Assembly: GCA_037043455.1 (NCBI GenBank)
Contig: JAWPHD010005079.1
Span: 7,501 to 71,500, forward strand
From: Cyrtodaria siliqua
Lineage: Eukaryota > Mollusca > Bivalvia > Adapedonta > Hiatellidae
Direction of reading: 5' to 3'
DNA length: 64,000 nucleotides
The notes under the pieces are model-generated. The model ran no database searches, was not told the DNA's origin, and saw nothing but the letters and a program-made list of their open reading frames with translations. The translations under genes and the position numbers were made by a program. Below, piece by piece: positions 12,254 to 23,394 of the stretch (the first letter of the stretch is position 1; each line of letters begins with the position of its first letter).

Positions 12254-12679
12254 TTCATATGGCTCATACTTTGCTATTGATATTTATAACTTGGGGATTC
12301 CTATATAGTCTGATAAAACTCGTAATTTATAATTATTAATTATTGCGTTTCTATAGGGCACTGTCAATGTTCCATCTATATCTTTGAACCATTTAATATT
12401 TTAAATTGGTAATTTCATAGCTTTTTATTTTGTTAAACAAATTTAACCACAAAGCCTGATGTTCCCCACTTTAATATACACACACCATGTATTTAAAATA
12501 TGTTAAACATGTCATCCATTGGAATGATCAGTGTCAGGTCACCTTTAGCAAGATATGTATAAAGTTCTTGATCTTTAAACAAAGTATTAAACATAAAAGA
12601 GATGTGATACATAATTATAATGAAAAATAATCCTCAAGTCCAACAATTGGTAAAATACAATATATTATATATTCATTCT
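12254..12679. other. AT-rich non-coding stretch
   Basis: Nothing recognised between the 46-bp array and the first family E copy. Confidence 0.4.
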
Positions 12680-13630
12680 ATCAATATTAGATGCAACTTC
12701 AATACCTAATTTGGACTTCAATCAATAGCATTTCTTAGCCTGTCTGCGAAGTTGATTTGTTTTACGTTTGATGGTATTCGAACGACGTAATTATCGACAA
12801 ACACTTTAAAACATCCCATCTACAAACCAAGCAATTAAGTACGACAGCATGTTTCAGTTTATCGGGTTTTCTATAGAGTAAATGTTTTAATTATAATTCC
12901 CTGATCACACAGCCATTAAACACCAAATAAGTGTTTATTCAATATTTTTTATATTGTCTTGGTGACAGGAGATCTGTTTTTCCTTCAATTTACTTTTATT
13001 CGTGAAATTTGTAGGATAAGCATACGGAGTAAATAACACCGAATTTCTTCTTTGCCTGTACATATTTTTCAACCGGTGAGTGTTCCTATTTCGTGCAATT
13101 CCAAAGAAATTCAGAATAGTAGGATCTAAAACTATGATCATATAACCACATTTATTTCATTAATGGGCTGAAATGTAATATATTTTAGGCAACTATCACG
13201 AAACAAATAGGCATTGAGGCTAAACTTAAATATAGTTTATGTTCATATTTGCTTACACATTCCCAAAACTACAATATAAGTAAACGATATGAAGAATTTA
13301 AGTATTTGTTATAATGTTGTACTTTTATCATGTTTATAGAGGTATCTTTAGTAATTCACACAATCAAAAAGTTTCAACGGAGTTTATTTGAATGATTAGT
13401 CTAAAAAAGACCCCCGGTACATTCAACAAATTATAAATAGCGTCAAATCGCAACTATTTAAAGAAACTAACCCGCCAAATAACGGCAAAATTACTCAACA
13501 CAACCGTTTATCGAAGTTTAGGTAATATAATAATGTATATGTGCTGATTAAAAGAATAGGATATTGCATGTGTTTTTAAAATACCTGTGATTGAATATGT
13601 GTAAAATGAATTATTGGTTGTAACTCTTTA
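12680..13630 (+). mobile_element. Dispersed repeat family E (about 450 bp) plus family F
   Basis: The first part (12680-13140) shares colinear blocks with 17360-17740 and 18010-18600: 'atcaatat.agatgcaact', 'tctgcgaagttgatt', 'caaaccaagc', 'tttattcgtgaaa' and 'caaccggtgag'. The last part (about 13430-13630: 'tttaaagaaactaa', 'cggcaaaatt', 'tttttaaaatacctgtgattgaatatg') recurs at 32240-32565. E and F may be two segments of one element. No coding frame is preserved between copies. Confidence 0.6.
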
Positions 13631-13907
13631 TCAACGCTCCACTTGGCATGGTTTGTTAAAGCCGTTTATATTGTGCTAACCCATATAATGACCTTTAGTG
13701 TGACCTTGACCTTTATATTTTAGTATGGTCATGTCGATGTTGTCATAATGAGTATATATTGAAATCTATAGAGTATAGCTTCTCAAAATATGTAAGTTCT
13801 ACACATACCCCGTCGTCAGTAGGTTTAAAAACAGTGTACATATGTTGTAAAATTTAACTGTTGTTTGTTGGATAACTTCGTTAAGCAGTTCCTGGTAGTG
13901 AGAAAGA

Positions 13908-15735
13908 AAATCTAGCATGATTTATGAAAATACTCAATGCTGATTGACTATTGAGCAGTTTTTAAAAAAGCTATAAAAACCTTTGACGCCACGTCCTTTA
14001 ACCGTTAGAACGTCATTGTAAACGATTGTCAACGTTGGAAACATCCAAAACAACGATTACGTTATTTTAAGGCAACGTTACGTTCAAACAACACATTGAA
14101 CTTGTTAGAAACACGATAAAGCTGTAATTTCTTCGTTTGGTGCTGAGAGATGGACGTACAATGTAAGTTGGGAGAATGAGTTTGTATTATGTTCAATCTC
14201 TCGAAAATGTGTATACAAAATACGTAACCATTCATGTCAGATAAGAAATAAAATATTTCCAGCGGGTTTATATTGTGCAAGATCAAAACCTGGTGGTTGG
14301 GATTTGAAACGCAACAAAACCGCGGGCCTACGGTATTCAAGTCCCGCCCAGCAGGTTTTTATTTGGGACAATATAAACCCGCTGGAAATATTTTATTTCT
14401 TAAATTAAAACTTAAATGCAAACAACAACAACAAAACAAGCACGTTGATTATGATTTATTCGCTTATTAATTATAGCTCTCATAATTGCAATGAAAATAA
14501 ATACTAGAGAACAATATAGGGAGGTTTTTTAATTTTATAATTAAGAAATACATTATTTCCAGAGGATTTATATTGTCCCAGATCAAAACCTGATGGGCGG
14601 GACTTGAAGACTATCGATACTAAGGGCCGTAGGCCCGCGGTTTCGATGTGTTCAAATCACAAACACCTGGCCTGGAATTCACCAAACATTCTTCAGACTA
14701 TTCTTAGCCTTGATCTCAAGTACTCAAATTGTGTTCACAAATATTCCAATGAACTTTAAAGATAAACAAGCGTATGACGTTTGTTGATAAACAAGCGTAT
14801 GACGTTTGTTGATAAACAAGCATATGACGTTTGTTATTTATTAGTATGTAACATAACTATATATAGCAGCTTGTAATGAAGATGTATGCTTTAAACTTAC
14901 AGAAATATGTGTGATTGAAATTTGCATAATTGGGCTTAAGTCTAAGAATATTCTCAAGAATGGTTGGTGTATTCCAGGCCAGATTTTGATCTCGCACAAA
15001 ATATAAACCCGCTGGAAATATATTTTTTATCTGACATGGACTTTCATTTATGTGATATACAAATTGCAATAATCAATAACATTTACAAATGGATTGGATC
15101 ACGAGTTATTACAACATCAGTTACGGTCCATTCCAAATAGGCAAAGTGAACAAAATGGTTAGATCAATATCTAGTTAAACAAAGCAAAGAATCTTTTTTG
15201 TTAATAATAGTAATCGAAAGGAAAAGAAAAAAAAAAGAACTACAACATCACACACATACACTGAAACAAAATATCATTCATCAATAACCACTCCACACAT
15301 GATAAGCCTCCCGTGTCCCATACCCTACCACCATACCGCTGCACCCACCCATCGTCCTGTAAAAGCTCACAAATAACATATAAAAAATACGACAGTAGAG
15401 GAAAGAAATCAATTCTATTAATTTTGAAAACGTTTCGTCAGTGGAGTTTTATGTATTTTATCCACACTTTTTCGAGAGATTGAAAACAATACAAACACAT
15501 TCTCACAACTTAGATTGCGCGTCCATCTCTCAGCACCAAAGGAAAAAAATATACAGCTTTATCGTGTTTCTAACAAGTTTAATTTGTTGTTTGAACATAA
15601 CGTTGCCTTAACGTTGAAAATCGTTTAAAATAACGTTCTAAACGTTGAAGAACGTGACGTCAAAGGTCTATATAGTTTTTTTAAAAACTCAGTAGCCAAT
15701 CAACATTGCGTATTTTCATAAACCATGTTAGATTA
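13908..15735. mobile_element. Long palindromic (foldback-type) element, family G copy 1
   Basis: The outer arms are inverted copies of each other. The left arm (about 13908-14245) carries 'tttatgaaaatactcaatg', 'gacgccacgt', 'aacgttacgttcaaac' and 'ctgagagatggacg'. The right arm (about 15470-15735) carries the same blocks in reverse order and complement. Inner palindromes are built on 'aaatatttccagcgggtttatattgt' and 'gatcaaaacctgg' (14245-14405, a fragment at 14543-14610, and the complement at 14970-15030). The roughly 1.8-kb unit is either one complex foldback element or a smaller hairpin nested in another. A third partial copy lies at 21742-22152. No transposase is visible. Confidence 0.7.
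14761..14835. repeat. 25-bp tandem repeat, 3 units, inside family G
   Basis: Three units of 'gataaacaagcgtatgacg' plus 'tttgtt' run head to tail, with a single g-to-a difference in the third. Its position in the loop of the palindrome suggests it arose there. Confidence 0.95.
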
Positions 15736-15984
15736 TTTTATCAATATTAGATACGCCTTCAATTCTGAATTTAAATGACCTAAGGCAAGAGATTTTTAAT
15801 ACGGCATATGTATACGGCGATTAATTATTTTACCGCTTGAGAAGTGCTCGATAAGTACACGGCCGTAGAAAAAGAAAAATGAGCAAACACAACTTTGATA
15901 TTGATTGGTTAGATTATTGATTATAGCTCTGATACTTTCAGTCATGAACAAGTTTAATACTGACCAGACAAGTGTACAAAGTGT

Positions 15985-16225
15985 ACTAAGTACCACGGAC
16001 CTTGGCCTAGTGGTAGAGAGTTCACTTCGCATGCGCGGTGGGTTTAATCCCCGGCCGGGTCATGCCAAAGACTTCATAAAAATGGCGCTAGTAGCTCCCA
16101 TGCTTAACGTACATCACATAAAGGGTAGTTCTAGGACCGGTCGGCCCGGTGTCAGTATAATGTGACTGGGTGTGGTATCATGTCATGTGTCTACGGCGCG
16201 GTATTCCAGTGTGGCAGCACTACAA
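15985..16225 (+). mobile_element. tRNA-derived SINE
   Basis: The head (about 15993-16060) has a tRNA-like internal promoter: an A-box region 'tggcctagtggtagag' and a B-box region 'gggtttaatccccgg'. The body follows ('cggcccggtgtcagtataatgtgactggg', 'tattccagtgtggcagcacta'). It is not called a functional tRNA because the acceptor-stem halves do not pair well by eye and SINE body sequence follows directly. Its left flank holds family G and a scrap of family E (15737-15780). Confidence 0.75.
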
Positions 16226-16295
16226 ACATGAACACTGAGCTCACTGACACTGTCGTGATATGACTGAAAGTTTGTTAAACGTAGACATCAAATAC

Positions 16296-16960
16296 TGATA
16301 AAGGTGATCCTTTGGGAGCAACAAACACAATTAAGAGAATAAAGCAGCAGACTCGGTTTTATTGAGAAGTAATGAAAGAAACAACACCTCTCACGTCTCA
16401 AAGTCGAACAGGAAATGAAGCATTGCATGATATCAGTCGACCAAAAACACACAATGAAATTAACAACAATTAAAGGAGGCAAGGTTTGTGACATACAAAT
16501 AAATAAACAGGTTGACGATATGAATACCGCTTGAAACGGTCAGTGGTAAACAGACCGGAGAGACGGTCAGTGGTAAACAGACCGGAGAGGTTTTAAACCA
16601 GGTTGTTTGGTGCACCAAAACTCACTCTTACCCTATTGGCATCCCGGTAAAACGAGACAGTGTAAATAAAAATAATCCCCACCAGTCTATATTCTCTAAC
16701 TAACTAGGCAACATTAATAGGCAATATAAGTATGATCATGAATATATGATTTTTGAAAAAGCAAAGAAAGCCACAAAGCAAGTATTCAATGACTCAGAAG
16801 AAGCCAGACCAACAAGACAATTAACCATTAAGGGCACGACAAGACAAGATTGGAGACAAACATCAAACGTTACCGTCGTTGTAGTGTCAACAATCTGTCC
16901 GCTCATCGCACAAACAAAGAGGATTGTGGTGAACTGTAAGTCGGTCAACCACTAAACATA
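16296..16960 (-). mobile_element. Family A, longest copy, with B segment
   Basis: On the minus strand it carries the full set of family A blocks and then the B segment ('aaaccgagtctgctgctttattctc', 'ttgtgtttgttgctcccaaaggatc'). This copy, together with 29060-29370, shows that B is the far end of A rather than a separate family. It also contains a 28-bp tandem duplication at about 16534-16590 ('gaaacggtcagtggtaaaca'). Confidence 0.75.
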
Positions 16961-17344
16961 CAGTGCGTTGCAAAATGATTGCGAAGTTAAACTTGAATTA
17001 TTTCAAGACAATGACCTAAAAATATCGATCTTAATACAAATCTTTTGGATAATTTATTAAAACAACATGTTTGTGTCCGGTACCATGCTAGACGTGTGTA
17101 TTTACTCTAAAGTACATGCGTCTTTAATCATGAAAATGAAATCATGATATTTTCTACAATATTTTTAGACAAAGTACAAAACCCCAGACTGTCATACCAT
17201 ACCAGACTGGTTTGCGATCAAAGGGTAACTATACATGTTAACAGGCGTCTAGAATAGTTGGACAGGGTCGCTTGACTATAAAAAATATTGATATTATCTT
17301 ACAGCATCAAAACAAACACATAACCGCCAGTTAAGCAGCAAACA

Positions 17345-17740
17345 TTGAATACACACTATAGTTATATCAATAAAAGATGCAACTGCAGTTCTAAATTTGG
17401 ATCTGACTTGAAGCACCATCATGTATTAGTCTGTCAGCAAAGTTGATTCAATTTATCTTCGTTGCAGAGAATATTCAAGCGAATTTAATATCGGCAATTT
17501 ATTCCATCTGCAAACTAAGCAATCTAGTAGAACGGCATTTCCCATTTACATTTTTCATTAAATTTAACTATTTAATAACTACTCCACACACGAAGCTATA
17601 AATTGAACAACACACACGCAACGTTCCTTTAAATATTAATTGATTTTTCTATGTGACATGCATTTTTAGTTTCACTAGTGACGTGCCTTTATTCGTGAAA
17701 ACCGCAGGATTGAAATAAATCTTTCCTGTCTTTCTTTACA
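17345..17740 (+). mobile_element. Family E copy 2
   Basis: It is colinear with 12680-13040 and 18010-18360: 'atatcaataaaagatgcaac', 'gcaaagttgatt', 'gcaaactaagcaatctag', 'tttattcgtgaaa'. It is non-coding. Confidence 0.65.
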
Positions 17741-18009
17741 TCCTGCTGTTTTCACGTCCTGCAGTTGCATCTATTATTGATATAACATTGTAACACGAAA
17801 TATACCTCCATAAATTGAAAGAACACAAAATAGCGACTTAAGTATGTTCACATATGGAATTCAGATATCATAACTCATACCTTTAAGTATTCACTGTATT
17901 GTGTTTGTGACATTTCATAACTCATACCTTTAAGTATTATTGTGTTTGTGACATTGATGGTTGTTTTACTTTAGACGATTGTTCGACACATCAGTTATCT
18001 GGAGGTATA

Positions 18010-18600
18010 TTTCATGTTACAATGTTATATCAATAATAGATGCAACTGCAGTTCTAATTTTGGATAAGAGAAATCCAGTATTTATAACTTTGTCTGCGAA
18101 GTTGATTTACTTTATCGTGGTTGCAGATGATTTGCAATGGAAGTAATATCGACAATTTCTTATAAAATCAACAAACCAAGCGGTCTAGCAGGAGAATGTA
18201 TGTTGCAATTAATCGGTTTTCTAGATTAACCGTTGTAATCACTTCCTCTCACACGCAGCCATAAATGGTACAATCAACACGAAAGAAAATTGATTAAACA
18301 TTTTATTATATTTTCTTGCTGACATGAATTCTGTTTCACCAGTGGCGTGCGTTTATTCATAAACTATAGCAGAATATGAATGCAGATGGTAATGCCTCTC
18401 TATTTCTGTCGAAGCTCGACATGTAATGTCTTTCTTAAGACATTACGAGATGATGTCAGAAATGAATTACTTTGCACATATTTTTTAACCGGTGAGACAT
18501 CGTTGAAATTGTCAATGGTTTCGTCAATTTCCAAGCATTTCAGAATTGATTTTTCCGAACGTAAAATACCTCCATGCTCAATTCTAGTTTATTTTGAAAA
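18010..18600 (+). mobile_element. Family E copy 3
   Basis: It is colinear with copies 1 and 2. It shares 'ttatatcaataatagatgca', 'tctgcgaagttgattt', 'caaaccaagcggtctagcag', 'cacacgcagccataaa' and 'taaccggtgagac'. The 76-residue frame at 18380-18610 is not kept in the other copies. Confidence 0.65.
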
Positions 18601-18789
18601 GCGTGCGTGAATTTATTAAATCTTAAAACACATTTTACAAAATATTGGATTCAATAATCAGTGAGTTATAAGCCGAATCTAATAAACTCTTTCGCCGCCA
18701 AATGTCAAATGTCGTCTGCTAAAATTTGAATTTAAGCTTTCCGGTAATATTTTGTATGTCAAGTGTTATTTAAAACGTTCTTACTGAGT

Positions 18790-18890
18790 GGCGAACAGTT
18801 TAAACTCTGATCAGCCTGCACATTATGTGCAGGTTAATCTGGGTTTACAATGGTCGTACAAATCAATGTTTTTGACTGTGGCAGCGAATG
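18790..18890. repeat. Short hairpin repeat of a common bivalve type
   Basis: 'gatcagcctgcacattatgt' followed by 'gcaggttaatctgggttt' forms a small hairpin on cctgcac/gtgcagg. The wording resembles hairpin repeats I know from bivalve genomes; that link is from memory and unverified. Confidence 0.4.
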
Positions 18891-19254
18891 GTTAACGCGT
18901 CTGACATCCTCTTTAAGTTCCATTATCAGTATGCATTTAATCGGTATGTACATGTGTGTACATCCCAAGGAATTTTGACACATTGATTAGCATTCAGCTT
19001 AATACGGACTTGGCATTTCAAACCAGTCTTTTCTGTTGACTAGCTGGTCGTGAGAATCATGGAGTCCCCATTTAGCTAGGCTTAGTTGTTGTAATAATTA
19101 AATTGTTTCAGGTTCGAATGCGTTAGAAATTGCTTAGTAACCGTCCTCTCTATATATAATGTTGACTGTATTTACTTATCTGATATAAATACATACCAAA
19201 ATGGAGATCCCTTAGACGCAAGTTGTGCACACATAACAAGATAAACGAGTAGCA

Positions 19255-19590
19255 TACGTTTCACTGAGTCTGTTCATGAGAGGTAATATAAGGTGCAACA
19301 CCTCTCACACCCATATCACCGGCTAAAGCGATATTCTAATTTAAAGACAAATGTAAGATTGGGCTTGTTGATCCTAAGGGACTATTAGGTAATAACACTA
19401 CTGATTTGTAGATGGGCGACTTTTTACAGCCGCCATACAAATGCTAAACAAATGCTAGTGTTAATGTCAATAAATATTGAAAAGGGGATCCCTTGGAAGA
19501 AACAAAAACAAACAAAAGAGCAAAAGACTTGGTTTTATTGAGTCTGTTCACACATATCACGTCCCGTAGCACCGGTTTAAGCGATATTCT
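19255..19590 (-). mobile_element. Two solo B segments of family A
   Basis: Two fragments, 19258-19345 and 19480-19580, match the B segment ('ggttttattgagtctgttca', 'cgcctctcac'-type block, 'ttggaagaaacaaaaacaaa'). Both end in 'aagcgatattct'. They look like fragments of one or two B ends left after deletion of the A part. Confidence 0.55.
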
Positions 19591-21585
19591 GCTTTAAGTC
19601 TTGAAATGTCCTATTTCTACGCTTTTTGGCAATTTTCAAACCTATCAAAACAAATTAAAACTCTGAAGACTCCATAGCAGGATCGTTAGCCACAACGAAT
19701 TATTAGAATTAGTGGACCGTATTTGTACACGAAATTGCACGCAATTAAGGCTGCAGCCGATATATCGACTAAACCGTTCAAGACAAATTCCCGCGTTCCG
19801 TCAAGTTTCAGTTTAACCATATATGTACATTTCCTAAAAGAAAACACGAGATGGTTTGCCGAGCGCCTAATCTAGATTGACAAGCGCGTATCGATCGCGC
19901 TTGAATGTGAGGGGAAGCGTTTCAATACATACACGTTATTATGTTTTGTGTCGCAGGAAGTGTAATACTATTGATCCGTGACTTCGTTTGGCTTGCTGAT
20001 ATACGAGCGTCTGTATTCGAAGCTGTAGTGACACCAAGGGCACACTCTGTGGTTATTGGAGAAGCAGAGATGATCTTATGTTTGTGGTGAGTTTCCTTTA
20101 TTACTTGTTAAGCTTAATTGAACAAGATCAAGTTTCAAAATGTTATTAACTTTGAGCATTCAAATGCAGATTGAAACAAGTCGATGCTCTTTTTTTTTAT
20201 AATGAAACAAATATGTTGCAAAAATAAAATAAAGATAACTTGTTTTGTTTTTTACTTTTTTTTTAAACTCTAAAATGGATTTATTTGTATTTAGTATCTC
20301 TGAAAACACATTTGTTTACTTTCTCATTTTGATAGAATTTATGTTATATTTACATACATATTATGAAATATATAAGTTGTTATTTTACTCATCTATTTAT
20401 CGAATATTGTTTTTTGTAGCAACACTTATGGTCATATTAATGTGAACAACGATGAAATGTAATTACTTGTTATTTTAGAAATACGACAAAAAAATTCCGG
20501 AATATAACCTGTATATATTTTGATTATTATATCGACACATTGAAGTGTTTCATAGCGTTATCGACATTTTCCTGAGAAATCAAAAGGTATTTGAGAGATG
20601 ATTTTGGACTAGGTTTTGAATTGTTGTGGACTGTGCGATTCCGCCTCGCATACACAATTCAGGAATATTTTAATGTAAATTATTTTAATTGGAATTCCAA
20701 AGCACTATTCAATTTTAATTAACGTAGTAGTTTTTATTATTAGCCGAGTTAATGTTTATTTTTAAGACACCAATTTCTCTCGAAAAGAATAGAATTGTTA
20801 TATATATTGTTGCAAAAGAAACGAAAATGTGACTCTCAATAATTAGGCATCGTATACAAGTGGAATAAAAGAGTATATTTCAACGAGACGCACTCCTGGA
20901 CCGTAGTAATTATACATTGATTGACAGGCGAGAAATTGAATTGATTGCATATAACACGTTCAGAGCAAAGTCTCAAATAAAACGACTCAAAGACAAATGA
21001 CAATTTTAAAAATGCTTCCATTAAACGTTTTTAGTGTTCACATTATTTCCCACCCTCTGTTAGCAAGCTTTCATTATCGTTAGTTCACTGTTTTCATATT
21101 TATACTCTTGGTATTTATCAATTATACACTATACTGTTGTTTTATCACATAACGTCCCTTGTTAGCAGTGTCGAACACCCATTTAATATTCTATTGTATG
21201 AAAAACGTGTAATACAACCTGGGACGATTTTGATTGGTTGAGTTAAACCTGTAACACTACGCCAGTTTATTAACTGAAACTATTGTATTTATTACAAATT
21301 CACCCATATCTGTGTCTTAAACTTATTATTTGTGACAGCTTATAAAAAAATAATGCACGTTATACAAAACATTGTTGTTGGTTTGTTAAAAAATTGGCGT
21401 AAACTGCTATTTTGTAAAGAGGTAAAACACGAACTCTTTTATACGCAACGTTATGTGTGAGACGCGACGTTACGACGTCACATATTGTATGACGTTTTGG
21501 CGCTAAAGTGTGTCTGACGTCGTGACGGTTCTATGTTTATCTGAATAATTTTTTACTAATTTGATTTCAATGTTATGTGATAAAA
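19591..21585. other. Mostly non-coding; one weak exon-like motif
   Basis: The stretch is AT-rich. The only gene-like signal is an ATG at 20070 followed after 17 nt by a consensus splice donor (GTGAGT at 20087). This sits at the end of a GC-richer patch (19840-20090), which could be a 5' exon. The evidence is too thin to call. Confidence 0.3.
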
Positions 21586-21738
21586 AGGATCTTAAACTCG
21601 TTCCCATTCCACATAAGATTTATGAAACTTGTTATGAATTATTTTTAATTTTAACTCGCCAAAAGGCTCGTTAAAATTAAAATAATTCCTAACTCGTTTC
21701 TTAAATCTTATATGAAATGGGAACTCGTTTAAGATCCT
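21586..21738. mobile_element. 153-bp hairpin element
   Basis: Arms of about 70 bp (starting 'aggatcttaaactcgttccc') pair almost completely around a loop of about 12 bp ('tcgccaaaaggc'). It lies immediately next to family G copy 2, so one may have inserted beside or into the other. Confidence 0.8.
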
Positions 21739-21741
21739 CTA

Positions 21742-22152
21742 TATCCAACATGGTTATTAAAATACTTAATGCTGATTTGTTATTGGGGAGGTATTAAATT
21801 GCCTATCAATACCACTGACGTCACGTACGTTAACAATTGACACGTCATTTTAAACGCCATTATTTAAAGCAATGCTACATATTAAACATGATGAAGCTGG
21901 ATATTGTTTTATTTTTGAAGATGTGATAATTTGTTTGCATTATGTTCAATCTTTCCAAAAAGCATATATCATACACATAAACATAAATGACGGACACGAA
22001 ATGAAATATGTGCAACAGGTTAATATTGTGCGAGATCAAAACCTGGTGTTTGGGACTTGAAACACATCAAAATCTGCGGAACGGCGACCGATGACCTTCA
22101 AGCCCCACCCACCAGACAATAAACACCCGCGGGGAATATTTTATTTCTTAAA
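21742..22152 (+). mobile_element. Family G copy 2 (partial)
   Basis: It starts 'ccaacatggttattaaaatac', like the arm ends of copy 1, and runs through 'gacgtcacgtacg', 'atgatgaagctggatattg', 'attatgttcaatctttcc'. It ends with the inner palindrome 'gttaatattgtgcgagatca ... cccgcggggaatattttatt'. Only one outer arm is present. Confidence 0.65.
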
Positions 22153-22215
22153 TATGCCTGACGTCACGCGTTTTATGTAAGCCATGACCGGGTTCTGTTG
22201 ACTTACATTTGCTTT

Positions 22216-22347
22216 CGTTTCCTTTTAGGATTACATTACCTACGATTTCTTATGTTTTATTACGGTAACCATCCCCTGTATCGTTTCCTTTTAGGATTAC
22301 ATTACCTACGATTCCTTCTGTTTTATTACGGTTACCATCCCCTGTAT
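22216..22347. repeat. 66-bp tandem duplication
   Basis: Two units of 'cgtttccttttaggattaca' ... 'ggtaaccatcccctgta' begin at 22216 and 22282, with a few substitutions. Confidence 0.9.
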
Positions 22348-22394
22348 ATGCCTATATACCCCGATGCGGTATCACCAACCGGTATAAACATGCT

Positions 22395-22560
22395 TAGTGG
22401 AGTGCGTGGTCCAGCCGTTGAGCGCCGAACTCCAGATCGAGAGGTCGTGGGTTCGATCCTCGCCGCGGCCACGTTATTTATCCTTGAGCAAGATAATTAA
22501 TCCACATTGCTTAGTACTGGTTCTACCCAGGAAGCCATCGAGAGTGATTAATCTAAGTTG
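22395..22560 (+). mobile_element. tRNA-derived SINE, same body as 62655-62800
   Basis: A tRNA-like head ('gtggtccagccgttgagcgc', then B-box-type 'gtgggttcgatcctcg' and 'ccgcggccac') is followed by 'cttgagcaagataattaatc' and 'cattgcttagtactggttct' plus 'acccaggaag'. The latter recurs almost unchanged at 62730-62790. I call it a SINE and not a tRNA because a conserved body follows. Confidence 0.8.
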
Positions 22561-22806
22561 CAGTAACTTGTTTCGCAATCGATGTAAAATAAATGTGTTT
22601 AAAATAAACTTTCGAATATTTCATCTGTCTAATACTTGACATTTAATATGAAATAACACACGTGTATTTTTAAAATATAGATACAGCTTTATAATGTATA
22701 TTATGTCATATTATATAATAGTATGTTTCCGTTAAATAAACACATAATGCAATGTCCTTATGAAATGAACAAACAATAAACAAATATCCCTAGACTTGAA
22801 TATCCG

Positions 22807-22880
22807 TCAAAATGAACCATCATTTATGAACGTTGTTTCTTCTTCAGTTTTATGTGCTACTAGCTGAGCTAGAGAGGCGT
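22807..22880 (-). other. Weak tRNA-like scrap
   Basis: On minus, 'gcctctctagctcagctagtagcac' looks like a tRNA D-arm/A-box region, but no B box follows. It is probably a decayed SINE head. Confidence 0.25.
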
Positions 22881-23085
22881 TGAAATAATAAACTAAAGAT
22901 AAATAACTGAAACATATTATATAATAATGAATATTTTTAGAAAAAATTACTTTGATCGTCTTGATGTAAAGTATTAGCTGGTATTTGATTTTTTTCGACA
23001 AAATATGAGCCTATTTGACCCTTATATAGACACAATATGAACCTTTTTGACACAGTGACACAATATGAACCTATTCGAAAGCAGA

Positions 23086-23348
23086 CATTACGTGATCCAG
23101 TCTTAATTCCATTAAGCGATGGAAAAGCTTATATTAGCAGGAATTTATTATAGATATTTTGACAATAAACCATGCTTACAAACATTTTTTACTGAAAAAA
23201 TGTGATAACCTGTTTAAAATTGCCTATAAAATGTTTTAATTTTACAATATGCAAACTTTTTAAGCCGACATTAAGATTTGATTTCATACCCCAGCCAGCC
23301 CCGTTTTTCGCTTCTTAGAGCGAAAGTTAATACTCGGACCACGTAATG
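23086..23348. mobile_element. MITE family D, copy 2 (complete)
   Basis: The termini CATTACGTGATCC and GGACCACGTAATG form an inverted repeat enclosing about 263 bp. The interior carries 'ttaagcgatggaaaagctta', 'tttttactgaaaaaatgtga' and the 'cataccccagccagcccc' block. It is the best-preserved copy of the family and has no coding capacity. Confidence 0.8.
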
Positions 23349-23394
23349 CACGTTGATTCTTTTTAATAAGGTACCTTGAAATAAGTTTGAGTAC

